A stretch of DNA of 64,000 nucleotides from Myxococcales bacterium (GTDB taxonomy: Bacteria; Myxococcota_A; Polyangia; Nannocystales; Nannocystaceae): NCBI GenBank assembly GCA_020633295.1, contig JACKDW010000002.1, positions 1,054,001-1,118,000 of the forward strand, given 5' to 3'. Positions within the stretch are counted from its first letter, which is position 1, and the number at the start of each line of letters is the position of its first letter. The notes beneath the pieces were generated by a model. The model saw only the letters and a list, made by a program, of their open reading frames with translations. It was not told the origin of the DNA and ran no database searches. Below are positions 51,798 through 59,916 of this stretch, one piece after another. The position numbers were made by a program, and so were the translations under genes.

Positions 51798-53171
51798 ATG
51801 GTCCGGATGATCGTGATCGCGAGCGCTTTTGTGCTCGCGTGCTCGCCCGAGCAACCAAAACAGGCGGTCGACCCGGTCCTCGATGGGCGTCCCACCGCTG
51901 ATGTCCCGACCGACGGGTGCAGGGACTGGAGCGCGCTCGATCGCGCGACCCTTCCGCCGCTTCCCAAGTCGCGGTTTTCGGACGTCTTCTCGGCCGTCTG
52001 GACGACGGTGCTGGAGAAGCACTTTGACCCGACGCTGAATTGTCTCGACTGGCCGGCGCTGCGCCAGGAGTACGGCGCGCGCGTCGCCGAGGCGAAGGAC
52101 GTGGAGACGGCCTACGCGGCGATCAACGAGATGCTCGGTCGACTCGGACAGAGTCATTTTCAGGTGATCAGCGCCGAGCACGTCACGGACGAGCAGGCCT
52201 CGGGACCGGCTGTGTGTCCGCTCAAGGTGCGCTGGATTGACGAGGCGCCGATCGTCGTGGATGCCGCCGTCGATGAGGTCGAGTCCGGCGTGCCTCGGGG
52301 GGCCGAGCTGCGGTCGATCGACGGTCATCCGGTGCGAGAGCTCGTCGACGCCGCGCGCGTCCAGGCGCGCCGTCCCGAGGAGGTCGCGTTTCTTCTGGGT
52401 AACCGGATCGCGGCGTCCTTGCACGGACCCGAGGGACACGAGCACACGATCGAGTATGTTGCCGAGCCAGGCGGCGGGCCTGAGGTCCGCGAGGTCGCGT
52501 GCGTGATCCCCCGCGGCGAGCTGGTCTCGCTCGGGAATCTCCGTGACCTGCCGACGCGTGTGAGCTCGCGGATGATCGAGGGGACGACGGTCGGATACCT
52601 CTCGTTTAACTTTTGGATGTTGCCGCTCGTCAAAGACGTGGAGTCGCGGTTAGCGGCGTTGCGGGAGCAGGGCATGCGGGCGCTCGTGCTCGACCTCCGC
52701 GGGAACCCGGGTGGCGTCGGCGCCATGTCTGTCCCGATCGCGCGTCAATTTCTGCGGGAGCCGGGCAGCCTCGGCACGCTCCGCTTTCGCGACTTCGAAC
52801 AGGAGTTCAACGTCGCGGGCAACCCCAGCGCGTTCGATGGCCCCGTCGCGATCCTGGTCGACGAGGGCACGGCGAGCACCTCCGAGATCTTCGCGGCTGG
52901 GATGCGCGACCTCGGGCGCGCGACGATCATCGGCGCGCGCGCGTCTGCGGGCGCGGCGCTGCCGTCGCTGCTGGAGCGACTCGAGGGCGGCGCGCTCCTG
53001 CAGTACGTCGTCGGCGACTACCACAGCCCTCGTGGCAATATTGCCGAAGGAACAGGTATTAATCCTGACATCAAGGTCGAGGAGACCCGCGCGGACTTCG
53101 TCGCCGGTCGCGATCCGGTGCTCGACGCCGCCGTCGCGCACCTGTCGAAGCAGGAGCCCTCGCACCCCTGA
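51798..53171 (+). CDS. S41-family (C-terminal-processing-like) peptidase, lipoprotein
   Basis: 457 residues with lipobox VLAC (Cys15) after a short signal. The S41 core is clear: an N-terminal helical part (FSDVFSAVWTTVLEKHFDPT), PDZ-like region (VDEVESGVPRGAELRSIDGH), then GTTVGYLSFNFWM, ALVLDLRGNPGG and the nucleophile region LVDEGTASTSEIFAAGMRD. The Lys of the Ser-Lys dyad, normally in a GxxTxGK loop, is not seen; the equivalent reads IIGARASAGAALPS. It may therefore use a tricorn-like mechanism or be inactive. ATG 51798 was chosen since it immediately gives the lipoprotein signal. Confidence 0.88.
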   Translation: MVRMIVIASAFVLACSPEQPKQAVDPVLDGRPTADVPTDGCRDWSALDRATLPPLPKSRFSDVFSAVWTTVLEKHFDPTLNCLDWPALRQEYGARVAEAKDVETAYAAINEMLGRLGQSHFQVISAEHVTDEQASGPAVCPLKVRWIDEAPIVVDAAVDEVESGVPRGAELRSIDGHPVRELVDAARVQARRPEEVAFLLGNRIAASLHGPEGHEHTIEYVAEPGGGPEVREVACVIPRGELVSLGNLRDLPTRVSSRMIEGTTVGYLSFNFWMLPLVKDVESRLAALREQGMRALVLDLRGNPGGVGAMSVPIARQFLREPGSLGTLRFRDFEQEFNVAGNPSAFDGPVAILVDEGTASTSEIFAAGMRDLGRATIIGARASAGAALPSLLERLEGGALLQYVVGDYHSPRGNIAEGTGINPDIKVEETRADFVAGRDPVLDAAVAHLSKQEPSHP

Positions 53172-53199
53172 TCCAGCAGGACCCGCAGGAGTAGACGCG

Positions 53200-54123
53200 A
53201 TGCGCTGTGATACCCGCCTCATCATTCGACACATCGGGCTCGTCACGCCGGCGCTGCTCGGGCTCTCGTTGCTCGTCAGCGCGTGTGACGGTGACGACCC
53301 CGAGTCGATCCCGCGCGCGGAGGTCGACGGGCGCCCCGCGGACGTGACGGCGCCGAGCGCTGACGAGCTGCCAGACGCCGAGGCCCTGCTCGCGGAGTCC
53401 GTGCAGGCGCTCGGCGGCGCCGACAAGTTCGCCGCGATGGAGAGCTACTACAGCGAGGCCGAGGTCGACATGGGCGCGCTCGGGGTCAAGGGCGAGGCGA
53501 AGATGTGGTGGAAGGGCGGCGACTTCTACGGCGAGACGCTGCTGCCGGGGTTCGGGAACACGCGGATGGGCGGGCGTGACGGCGTCATCTGGGCGGAGGA
53601 TCCGATTAACGGCATGCGCGTCGTCTCGGGGAAAGAGGCCGACCAGACGGCGTGGAGCACGAGCGTGTGTCTGCCTTGCGAGTGGAAGCGGTTCTTCAGG
53701 AGCGCGAAGACGCTCGGGCTCAAGCAAGAGGGCGAGCACAAGCTGGCGGAGGTCGAGCTGCGCTCGCACGAGGACCACGCCGTCGTGTTTGAGATCGACC
53801 TCGCCACGAAGCTCCCACACGCCCAGCGGTTCGAACAGATGAGCCCGCTCGGGGCCATGCCGGTCCGCATCACCTTCGAGGACTACCGCACCGAGCACGG
53901 CTTGACGCTGTCGTACAAGCAGACGCTCAACGCCAAGCTGACGCAGTTCAGCTCGACGACGACTCGCTTCGACGTCAACGTGCCCATCGATGATGGGCGC
54001 TTTCAGGTGCCCGGCGGCGCGAACGAGGTCGATATGGCCAGGCCGGAGACGATCGAGACCAAGCCGCCGGTGAAGGCTGAGGGTGACGCGAAGGCGACCG
54101 CGCAGGAGAAGCCGAAGCCGTAG
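53200..54123 (+). CDS. LolA-like lipoprotein of unknown ligand
   Basis: 307 residues; signal LVTPALLGLSLLVSAC with lipidation at Cys29. ATG 53200 follows GCAGGAG, a good ribosome-binding site, nine bases away. From about residue 65 the sequence reads ESVQALGGADKFAAMESYYS, EAEVDMGALGVKGEAKMWWK and RMGGRDGVIWAEDPINGMRV, the pattern of outer-membrane lipoprotein-sorting or half-barrel proteins often encoded with M16 or other periplasmic proteases. The C terminus is Lys/Ala/Pro rich. It follows the S41 peptidase after 28 bases, so the pair probably forms one operon. Confidence 0.75.
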   Translation: MRCDTRLIIRHIGLVTPALLGLSLLVSACDGDDPESIPRAEVDGRPADVTAPSADELPDAEALLAESVQALGGADKFAAMESYYSEAEVDMGALGVKGEAKMWWKGGDFYGETLLPGFGNTRMGGRDGVIWAEDPINGMRVVSGKEADQTAWSTSVCLPCEWKRFFRSAKTLGLKQEGEHKLAEVELRSHEDHAVVFEIDLATKLPHAQRFEQMSPLGAMPVRITFEDYRTEHGLTLSYKQTLNAKLTQFSSTTTRFDVNVPIDDGRFQVPGGANEVDMARPETIETKPPVKAEGDAKATAQEKPKP

Positions 54124-54141
54124 CCGCGCGGTCGCGCGCGG

Positions 54142-54612
54142 TTAGTCGACGATCTGCTGCGCGAGGTACAGCTGTTCGCCGACCTGCTTCATGAGCTCGA
54201 GCTGCGTCTCGAGCCAGTCGGCGTGATCCTCCTCGGAGACGAGCATGTGCTCGAGCATCTCGCGGGAGCCGTTGTCGCCGAGGTCGCGGCACAGCGCGAC
54301 GGCGTCGTTGAGCCGCGCGATCGCGACTTTCTCGAGCTCCAGGTCGAGCTCGAACTGCTCCTTCACGGTCTCGCCGACGTTGACCTTGAACAGCCGCTGC
54401 ATGTTCGGGATGCCGTCGAGGTAGAGGATGCGGTCGATCAGCGTGTCGGCGTGCTTCATCTCATCGATCGACTCCGCGCGGACCTTGCTCGCCAGGCGCG
54501 AGTAGCCCCAATTCCCGCACATCTTCGCGTGGATGAAGTACTGGTTGATCGCCGTTAACTCGGCGGTCAGCACCTCGTTGAGCTTCTCGATGATCTTGTC
54601 GTTGCCCTTCAT
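54142..54612 (-). CDS. bfr: Bacterioferritin
   Basis: Haem-bearing ferritin that stores iron as a 24-mer. Opening MKGNDKIIEKLNEVLTAELT is typical. The di-iron ligands are in place: Glu18, Glu51 and His54 in SIDEMKHADTL, and the EEDHADW pair near residues 127-130. Met52, the axial haem ligand between subunits, is present, distinguishing it from plain ferritin. 156 residues is standard. The ferredoxin gene bfd lies 171 bases upstream on the same strand, downstream of a Fur box. A 14-bp palindrome (GACGGGCGCCCGTC, 54706-54719) lies between them. Confidence 0.97.
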   Translation of the reverse strand: MKGNDKIIEKLNEVLTAELTAINQYFIHAKMCGNWGYSRLASKVRAESIDEMKHADTLIDRILYLDGIPNMQRLFKVNVGETVKEQFELDLELEKVAIARLNDAVALCRDLGDNGSREMLEHMLVSEEDHADWLETQLELMKQVGEQLYLAQQIVD

Positions 54613-54783
54613 CGCGAGCGCAACCTAGCACGCGGAGTACACCCGGGTAGCGCGCGTCGAGACGTGACCCAGGCTTCATCCACTCGCCGAGAATTTCAAA
54701 ATCAAGACGGGCGCCCGTCGGTCCAACACCGAATCGATCGCCGCTGAACTTGAAATCGCGATCGATGTTCAGCTCGCCGAGCG

Positions 54784-54966
54784 CTAGCCCGAGGGGCGCT
54801 CGGTGGGGTTCGCCTTCTCGATGAGCTGGCGAATCTGCCGGGTGCACGCGCCACAGTCCGTGCCCGCTTTGCAGGCCGCGCGAACCTGACGGAGCGTGCG
54901 GTGTCCGCGGTGAATCTCGTCGATGATGGTGCGACTCGAGACGCCCTTGCAGAGACAGACGATCAT
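54784..54966 (-). CDS. bfd: Bacterioferritin-associated ferredoxin
   Basis: 60-residue [2Fe-2S] protein that reduces the bacterioferritin core to release iron. The unusual cysteine order matches Bfd: Cys4 and Cys6 in IVCLCKGVS, then Cys38 and Cys41 in GTDCGACTRQI. An additional Cys32 lies just before. The start codon lies 27 bases downstream of a perfect Fur-type palindrome, so it should be induced by iron starvation, matching the known regulation of bfd. bfr follows in the same direction. Confidence 0.95.
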   Translation of the reverse strand: MIVCLCKGVSSRTIIDEIHRGHRTLRQVRAACKAGTDCGACTRQIRQLIEKANPTERPSG

Positions 54967-54992
54967 CGGGGACTCCGGTGGTCGATTCCGCC

Positions 54993-55011
54993 ACTGAAAA
55001 TCATTTTCAGT
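54993..55011 (-). promoter_or_regulatory. Fur box upstream of bfd
   Basis: ACTGAAAATCATTTTCAGT is a perfect 9-1-9 inverted repeat. Its core TGAAAATCATTTTCA fits the 7-1-7 Fur model (TGATAATNATTATCA) with one substitution per arm. It begins 27 bases upstream of the bfd ATG, a good position for repression by iron-loaded Fur. Confidence 0.85.
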
Positions 55012-55165
55012 AGCTAGGCACCATTATCGATCCATTTGCAGACATCGCAAGGGATTTGAGGACGTTTTTCAACGCGCTGCACCGAGAACGAGCGTGCGTT
55101 CGGGCTCACAGGCGTCGTGCACATGACGCGCAAGAGGCGCGAGAAATCGACGGGTGAGAAAATGC

Positions 55166-55197
55166 GCGAAGCCGCCCACAGGAGTGAGCGGCTTCGC
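55166..55197 (-). terminator. Rho-independent terminator of the subtilisin gene
   Basis: On the reverse strand GCGAAGCCGC and GCGGCTTCGC form a perfect 10-bp stem with a 12-base loop, followed by GCATTTTCTC. It begins 20 bases past the peptidase stop codon. Confidence 0.75.
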
Positions 55198-55217
55198 AGA
55201 ACCGGGCGGGACCGAGG

Positions 55218-57155
55218 CTACTTTGCGAGCAGTCGGAACACGCGCTGCGCGAGCCAGACCGCGATCGCGGCGTTCACCGCGAGCCACAGGCGATCGACAC
55301 ACGCGCCGCCCGGGAGCCCGTCGACCAGCGTCGGCAGAACGATCGCGCCGTGCAGGAGCAGCGCCGCGTACCCGAGCGAGACGCCCGCGAGCAGACCGCG
55401 GAGCGGCTTGACGCTGAGGAGCGAGAGCACGAGCAGGACCGGGACGAGCGCGGAGAGCAGCAGCGGAGAGCCGAAGGCCGCCGCGTTGCCGAGGCTGCCC
55501 GCGAGGCCATACGCGAGCGGACTCAGGCCGAACACGCCCGCCGCGACGCCCGCGCCCGCGAGCACGGAGACGCCGTCGCGCGCGAAACGTCGGCGCGTGG
55601 CCGAAGTTGAGGACGCGAGCGAGCCGACGCCGACGCCGCCGAGCGCGAGCGCGAGCAGGCCGAGCAGGCCGCCGAGCGCGAGGCGTTCAGGTTGATAGTC
55701 GCTGGTCGCGGCGTCCACGGCCGCCGCCGCGTCGATCACCCCGGCGCCGTACTCCTTGTCCCACTCGACGTTGTTCGGATGAACGGCGGTCTCTTTAAGG
55801 ATGCGCTCGACCTCGGTCGGGTTCGTGACGCCGCGGGCGACGATCAGCGCGGCGACGCCGGCGGCGTGCGGAGACGCCATCGACGTGCCCTGAAGCCACA
55901 TGTAGTCGTTGCGCATCGGGTCCTGCAGGTGGATCGTGTTCTGCAGCACGCCGTCGGGGTGACCGTCGCCGTTTCGGTCGGCGCGGGTGTCTCCGCCAGG
56001 GGCCGAGATGTCGAGCTGCTTGCCCCAGTTGGAGTACCAGGTGCGCTTGCCGACGGCGTCAACCGCCGCCACCGCGATCGCGCCCTTGCTGCCCGCCGGA
56101 TACCCCACGCGGGACTTCGACTCGTTGCCGGCCGCGCAGACGACCGTGGTCCCCTTGCTGTTGGCGTACTCGATCGCCTTCGCCATGACGCGCGAGGGCA
56201 GCGGGCCGCCGAGGCTCATGTTGATGACCTCGGCGCCCTGGTCGGCGGCGTAGCGGATCGCGTTGGCGATGTCCGCGACCGAGCCGCGACCGTCGGCGGC
56301 GAGGACCTTGAGCGGCATGATGGTCGCGTCGAAGGCGACGCCGGTCACGCCGATCTCGTTGTGCGTCGTCTGGGCGATGGTGCCGGCGACGTGCGTGCCG
56401 TGGAGGTGGTCATCGAGTCCGTCGGGCAGCCCCGAGACGAAGCTCTTACCGTCGCGGAACTCGGTGCCCGCGAGATCGGGGACCTGCCGGGCGCCGTCGG
56501 CGTTCTTCCACGCGACGCCGGTGTCGATCACCGCGACGGTCACGCCGCGGCCGCGCGTGACGGACCACGCCTCGGGCGAGCGGATCATCTCCATGTGCCA
56601 TTGCAGATGGAACTTCTCGTCGTTGGGCTCGAAGCGCTGGCGACGGGCTGGGCTCGTCTCGCTGTCCTCGTCTGCGCGCGCGACCCAGCCGTCGACGGCC
56701 TCCGGCGCGATCACGCTGTAGATGAGCTCTGGCTCGACGCCCTCGACGAGCGGGTGATCGGCGAGCGACGCCTGCAGCTGCGCGAGCGAGTCCACCGCGC
56801 CGTGCACACGGAAGAGGTGCTCTCCTTCGCTGTAGACGCCCGCGGGCTCGACGGGCAGCTCGAGGCTGGCCAGGAGCTCGGCGAGGGCCTCCTCGCTGCC
56901 GCCTTCACCGTCTTCGGGCTCCACGAGGTCCAGCAGCAGCGCGCCGGTGGTCGCCGGTTGGTCGTCGTCGGTCGCCGCCATGGCCTGGGCCATCGTCGGC
57001 GCCGCGAGCTCGTCGGCGGACACGCCGTCGTCTTCGTGGGAGTGCAGCGTGTGAATCGTGACGCCGGCGGCGACGAGACCCACGGCGCTCGCGCCAGTGA
57101 GCCAAAGTCTGGCGCCGGAGGGGAACCGAAGGGGGGCCTTGATCATGGGGGACAA
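55218..57155 (-). CDS. Subtilisin-family (S8) serine protease with membrane-embedded C terminus
   Basis: 645 residues. A signal anchor (LWLTGASAVGLVAAGVTIHT) is followed by an acidic linker and a fervidolysin-type propeptide (about residues 85-150: HLFRVHGAVDSLAQLQASLA). The catalytic triad is complete: Asp211 in VTVAVIDTGVAW, His252 in LHGTHVAGTIAQ, Ser425 in GTSMASPHAAG, with oxyanion Asn344 (AAGNES). Residues about 495-645 contain four or five hydrophobic segments, for example LALGGLLGLLALALGGVGVG and PLLLSALVPVLLVLSLLSV, so the mature enzyme appears tethered to a membrane. This is unusual for secreted S8 proteases. A terminator follows. Confidence 0.95.
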   Translation of the reverse strand: MSPMIKAPLRFPSGARLWLTGASAVGLVAAGVTIHTLHSHEDDGVSADELAAPTMAQAMAATDDDQPATTGALLLDLVEPEDGEGGSEEALAELLASLELPVEPAGVYSEGEHLFRVHGAVDSLAQLQASLADHPLVEGVEPELIYSVIAPEAVDGWVARADEDSETSPARRQRFEPNDEKFHLQWHMEMIRSPEAWSVTRGRGVTVAVIDTGVAWKNADGARQVPDLAGTEFRDGKSFVSGLPDGLDDHLHGTHVAGTIAQTTHNEIGVTGVAFDATIMPLKVLAADGRGSVADIANAIRYAADQGAEVINMSLGGPLPSRVMAKAIEYANSKGTTVVCAAGNESKSRVGYPAGSKGAIAVAAVDAVGKRTWYSNWGKQLDISAPGGDTRADRNGDGHPDGVLQNTIHLQDPMRNDYMWLQGTSMASPHAAGVAALIVARGVTNPTEVERILKETAVHPNNVEWDKEYGAGVIDAAAAVDAATSDYQPERLALGGLLGLLALALGGVGVGSLASSTSATRRRFARDGVSVLAGAGVAAGVFGLSPLAYGLAGSLGNAAAFGSPLLLSALVPVLLVLSLLSVKPLRGLLAGVSLGYAALLLHGAIVLPTLVDGLPGGACVDRLWLAVNAAIAVWLAQRVFRLLAK

Positions 57156-57337
57156 ACTCCGAGGTTTTCTCTCCAGGAAGCCGCGAAAACGCCCTGTTGT
57201 CGCACGACGCGGCGTTTCGGAAGTATAGGCTCACGCCCCCCCATGTGCACGGGAGTGGTGCGCGAGGCGCGAGCGTACGCGTCGATCAGCGCAAACCTGC
57301 GCTCGTCGGCGGCAAACCTGATATGGTGCGCCTCCGT

Positions 57338-57411
57338 GCGTCCGTAGCTCAGCTGGATAGAGCACTGGACTTCGAATCCAGGGGTCGCAGGTTCGAGTCC
57401 TGCCGGGCGCG
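57338..57411 (+). tRNA. tRNA-Arg, anticodon TCG
   Basis: All arms fold: acceptor GCGTCCG pairs with CGGGCGC (one G-U), the D arm is GCTC/GAGC, the anticodon stem is CTGGA/TCCAG around CTTCGAA with anticodon TCG (reads CGA), the T arm is GCAGG-TTCGAGT-CCTGC. Discriminator G; no CCA is encoded, so CCA must be added by nucleotidyltransferase. 74 nucleotides. Confidence 0.97.
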
Positions 57412-57428
57412 CTTGTTTTTGAGCTTCA

Positions 57429-57457
57429 CGCCGCCGATCTCGGCGGCGTTGTTCTTG
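57429..57457 (+). terminator. Rho-independent terminator after tRNA-Arg
   Basis: CGCCGCCGA and TCGGCGGCG form a 9-bp stem with a 2-4 base loop, followed by TTGTTCTTGG. It lies 17 bases beyond the tRNA end and also separates it from rimO. Confidence 0.8.
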
Positions 57458-57616
57458 GTTCGAAAGCCGGTTGGGTTCACATGGCTCGAAGAACCGGTTC
57501 GTATCCTCGATGCGCAACATCTCGAGCTGGCGACGGCGACCGGGCGAGGTTGACCGACCTCGTGATCCGTGCTCTGTTCGCCGCCGCCCGGCCGACGCGC
57601 GGGCGCGCGGTTCCTG

Positions 57617-59017
57617 ATGTCGAGTCTCGTACAGCTCAAGCGGTCGGTCGAGGCGAAGCCCCGGCGGGTGTACTTCGTCTCTCTTGGATGTCCCAAGAAT
57701 CAGGTTGATACCGAGGTCATGCTCGGCGTCGTCGGGCAGGGCGGGCACGAGCTGGTCGACGACCCGGAGGACGCGGACACGCTCGTCGTCAACACCTGCG
57801 GCTTCATCGAGGAGGCCAAGGAGGAGTCGATCGACGCGATCCTCGAGCTCGCGCAGGCGAAGGCCGAGGGCGCGGCCGCCGGGCGGTCGCAGCAGCTCGT
57901 GGTCACGGGCTGCCTGAGCCAGCGCTACTCCGAGGAGCTCGCGGTCGAGATGCCGGAGGTCGATCACTTCCTCGGCTCGGCGGACATGCAAGGGCTCGCG
58001 CGCGTGCTCCAGGGGACCGCGCCGCGGCTCGCCGTCAGCGAGCTCGATCGCCGCTCCTATCTCTACGACCACACGACGGCGCGACAGGTCACGGGCCGTC
58101 GGCACAGCGCGTACGTCAAGATCGGCGAGGGCTGCGATCGCCCGTGCGCCTTCTGTATTATCCCGAAGCTGCGCGGGCCGCAGCGCAGCCGAGCGGTCGA
58201 GAGCCTCGTCCACGAGGTCGAGCAGCTGGTCGCGGGCGGCACGCGGGAGGTCTGCCTCGTCACGCAGGACCTCACCACTTACGGCACGGATCTCCCGGAC
58301 CGACCGACGCTCGAGCGTCTGCTCGACGCGCTGGTGCAGGTCGACGGGCTCGAGTGGATCCGGCTGCACTACGCGTTCCCGACCACGGTGACCGACGGGC
58401 TGATCCAGCAGATCGCCAGCGAGCCGCGGATCGCGACCTACCTCGACGTGCCGATCCAGCACGTGGACACGCAGGTGCTGAAGCGGATGCGCCGCGGCTA
58501 CACGGAGAAGGTCGTGCGCGGGATGATCGATCGTCTGCGGGCGGCGCCGGGGCACATCTTCATCCGCACGACCTTGCTCGTCGGGCACCCCGGCGAGACC
58601 GACGAGGCCTTCGGTCGCCTGCGCGAGCTCGTCGCCGAGGGCGCGATCGATCACCTCGGCGTGTTCCCGTGGTCGCGCGAGGAGGGTACGGTCTCGGCGC
58701 TGCAGCCGGGTCGCGTCGATGAGGAGGTCGCGCGCGCGCGGCAGGCGGAGATCATGGCGCTGCAGGAGAGCCTCCGCGAGGCCGAGCACGCGCGCTGGCT
58801 CGGCCGCGAGCTGATGGTCATGGTCGACGGCGAGAGCGACGAGAGCGAGTTCTTGCTCGACGCGCGACACGAGGGGCAGGCGCCGCAGATCGACGGCAAG
58901 GTGATCCTGACCGACGGGGCCGCCGCGCCCGGCGAGCTGCGCCGGGCCTGGGTCACGCAGACGAGCGCGTTCGACCTGGTCGCGACGCTCGATCCGCTGC
59001 AGGTCGTCGATCCCTAG
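57617..59017 (+). CDS. rimO: Ribosomal protein S12 methylthiotransferase RimO
   Basis: Radical SAM enzyme that methylthiolates an Asp of ribosomal protein S12 (beta-methylthio-Asp89 in E. coli numbering). The N-terminal UPF0004 domain shows YFVSLGCPKNQVDTEVM, NTCGF and VVTGCLSQRY, whose Cys residues hold the auxiliary cluster. The radical-SAM cluster is GEGCDRPCAFCIIPKLRG (CxxxCxxC), and the C terminus is a TRAM domain. The conserved SLGCPKN start separates RimO from MiaB. ATG 57617 gives 466 residues; the upstream in-frame ATG would add 16 unconserved residues. Not in an operon with S12. Confidence 0.95.
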   Translation: MSSLVQLKRSVEAKPRRVYFVSLGCPKNQVDTEVMLGVVGQGGHELVDDPEDADTLVVNTCGFIEEAKEESIDAILELAQAKAEGAAAGRSQQLVVTGCLSQRYSEELAVEMPEVDHFLGSADMQGLARVLQGTAPRLAVSELDRRSYLYDHTTARQVTGRRHSAYVKIGEGCDRPCAFCIIPKLRGPQRSRAVESLVHEVEQLVAGGTREVCLVTQDLTTYGTDLPDRPTLERLLDALVQVDGLEWIRLHYAFPTTVTDGLIQQIASEPRIATYLDVPIQHVDTQVLKRMRRGYTEKVVRGMIDRLRAAPGHIFIRTTLLVGHPGETDEAFGRLRELVAEGAIDHLGVFPWSREEGTVSALQPGRVDEEVARARQAEIMALQESLREAEHARWLGRELMVMVDGESDESEFLLDARHEGQAPQIDGKVILTDGAAAPGELRRAWVTQTSAFDLVATLDPLQVVDP

Positions 59018-59033
59018 CCGCCTCGGCGCGCCG

Positions 59034-59906
59034 CTAGACGAAGGCCGCGATGTAGACGAGCCAGGACTCCTGGTTCTCGACCTCGGTGACCTCGACGTAC
59101 TCGCCCGTGCCGGTCAGCTCGTCCGTGTTGGGGTCGCTGTCCTCTTCGTCCTCGACCTCTTCCCAGTAGACGCGGACCTCGCGGAAGCCGGCCTCGAGCA
59201 TCAGCTCGCGGAGCTCGGGGATCGTCCACAGGCGCCAGTCGTAGGTGAAGGCCTTGCGGATCTCGGAGCCGTCTTCGAACTCGAAGTGGATGTGGCAGAG
59301 CGTCGAGTGATCGATGGGGTTGTAGCGCGCTTGCTGCCAGATGTAGGTGAAGCCCTCGACCTCGCGGTGATCCTCGACCTCCTGGATCGCCTCCATGCCG
59401 CCGTAGAGCTCGCAGAAGAACACGCCGTCCTCGACGAGGCCGGCCCGCGCCGCGCGGAAGTACTCGAGCAGCTCCGCGCGCGTCTTGAACACGCAGAACG
59501 AGAAGTTCATGGCGCAGGTCAGCTCGGCGGGCGCGACGTCATGCGCGCTGCGGACGTCGCCCTCGATCAGCTCGACGCGCGCGCGCACGTCGTCGGGCGC
59601 CTCCGCGAGGTTGTGCTCGCGCCCCCACTGCAGGGTCTCCGCGCTGAGGTCGACGCCGACGGCGGTGCGCTTGGGGTCGCTCTTGCACCACTCGGTCGAG
59701 AAGTACGCGGTGCCGCAGAAGTCCTCGCGCATGCGCAGCGGCGCGCGGCCGCGCTGGGCCTCGAACACCTTCGTGAAGAACTCGATGTCGGCCTCGGGCG
59801 CCTGCACCGACTTCTGGTAGAGATCGTGCTGATCCGCGCGATCGGCCTCGGTCTTGCGCTTCGAAAGTCGTCTGGGCTTCATCTGTTTGCGCTTCTGTCG
59901 TCCCAC
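59034..59906 (-). CDS. Class I SAM-dependent methyltransferase, paralogue 1
   Basis: 290 residues. Rossmann features: REDFCGTAYFSTEWCKSDPK, then RTAVGVDLSAETLQWGREHN (strand 2 acidic end), and ELTCAMNFSFCVFKTRAELL. The C-terminal half is shared with the adjacent paralogue (AFTYDWRLWTIPELRELMLE, AGFREVRVYWEEVEDEEDSD), with an acidic tail. The N terminus is strongly basic (KRKQMKPRRLSKRKTEADRA). Substrate unknown. Its start lies 10 bases after the paralogue's stop, so the two are one operon from a tandem duplication. The Gly-rich SAM loop reads DFCGTA rather than the usual GxGxG, which both copies share. Confidence 0.85.
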   Translation of the reverse strand: MGRQKRKQMKPRRLSKRKTEADRADQHDLYQKSVQAPEADIEFFTKVFEAQRGRAPLRMREDFCGTAYFSTEWCKSDPKRTAVGVDLSAETLQWGREHNLAEAPDDVRARVELIEGDVRSAHDVAPAELTCAMNFSFCVFKTRAELLEYFRAARAGLVEDGVFFCELYGGMEAIQEVEDHREVEGFTYIWQQARYNPIDHSTLCHIHFEFEDGSEIRKAFTYDWRLWTIPELRELMLEAGFREVRVYWEEVEDEEDSDPNTDELTGTGEYVEVTEVENQESWLVYIAAFV

Positions 59907-59916
59907 GGTCTCGCTC

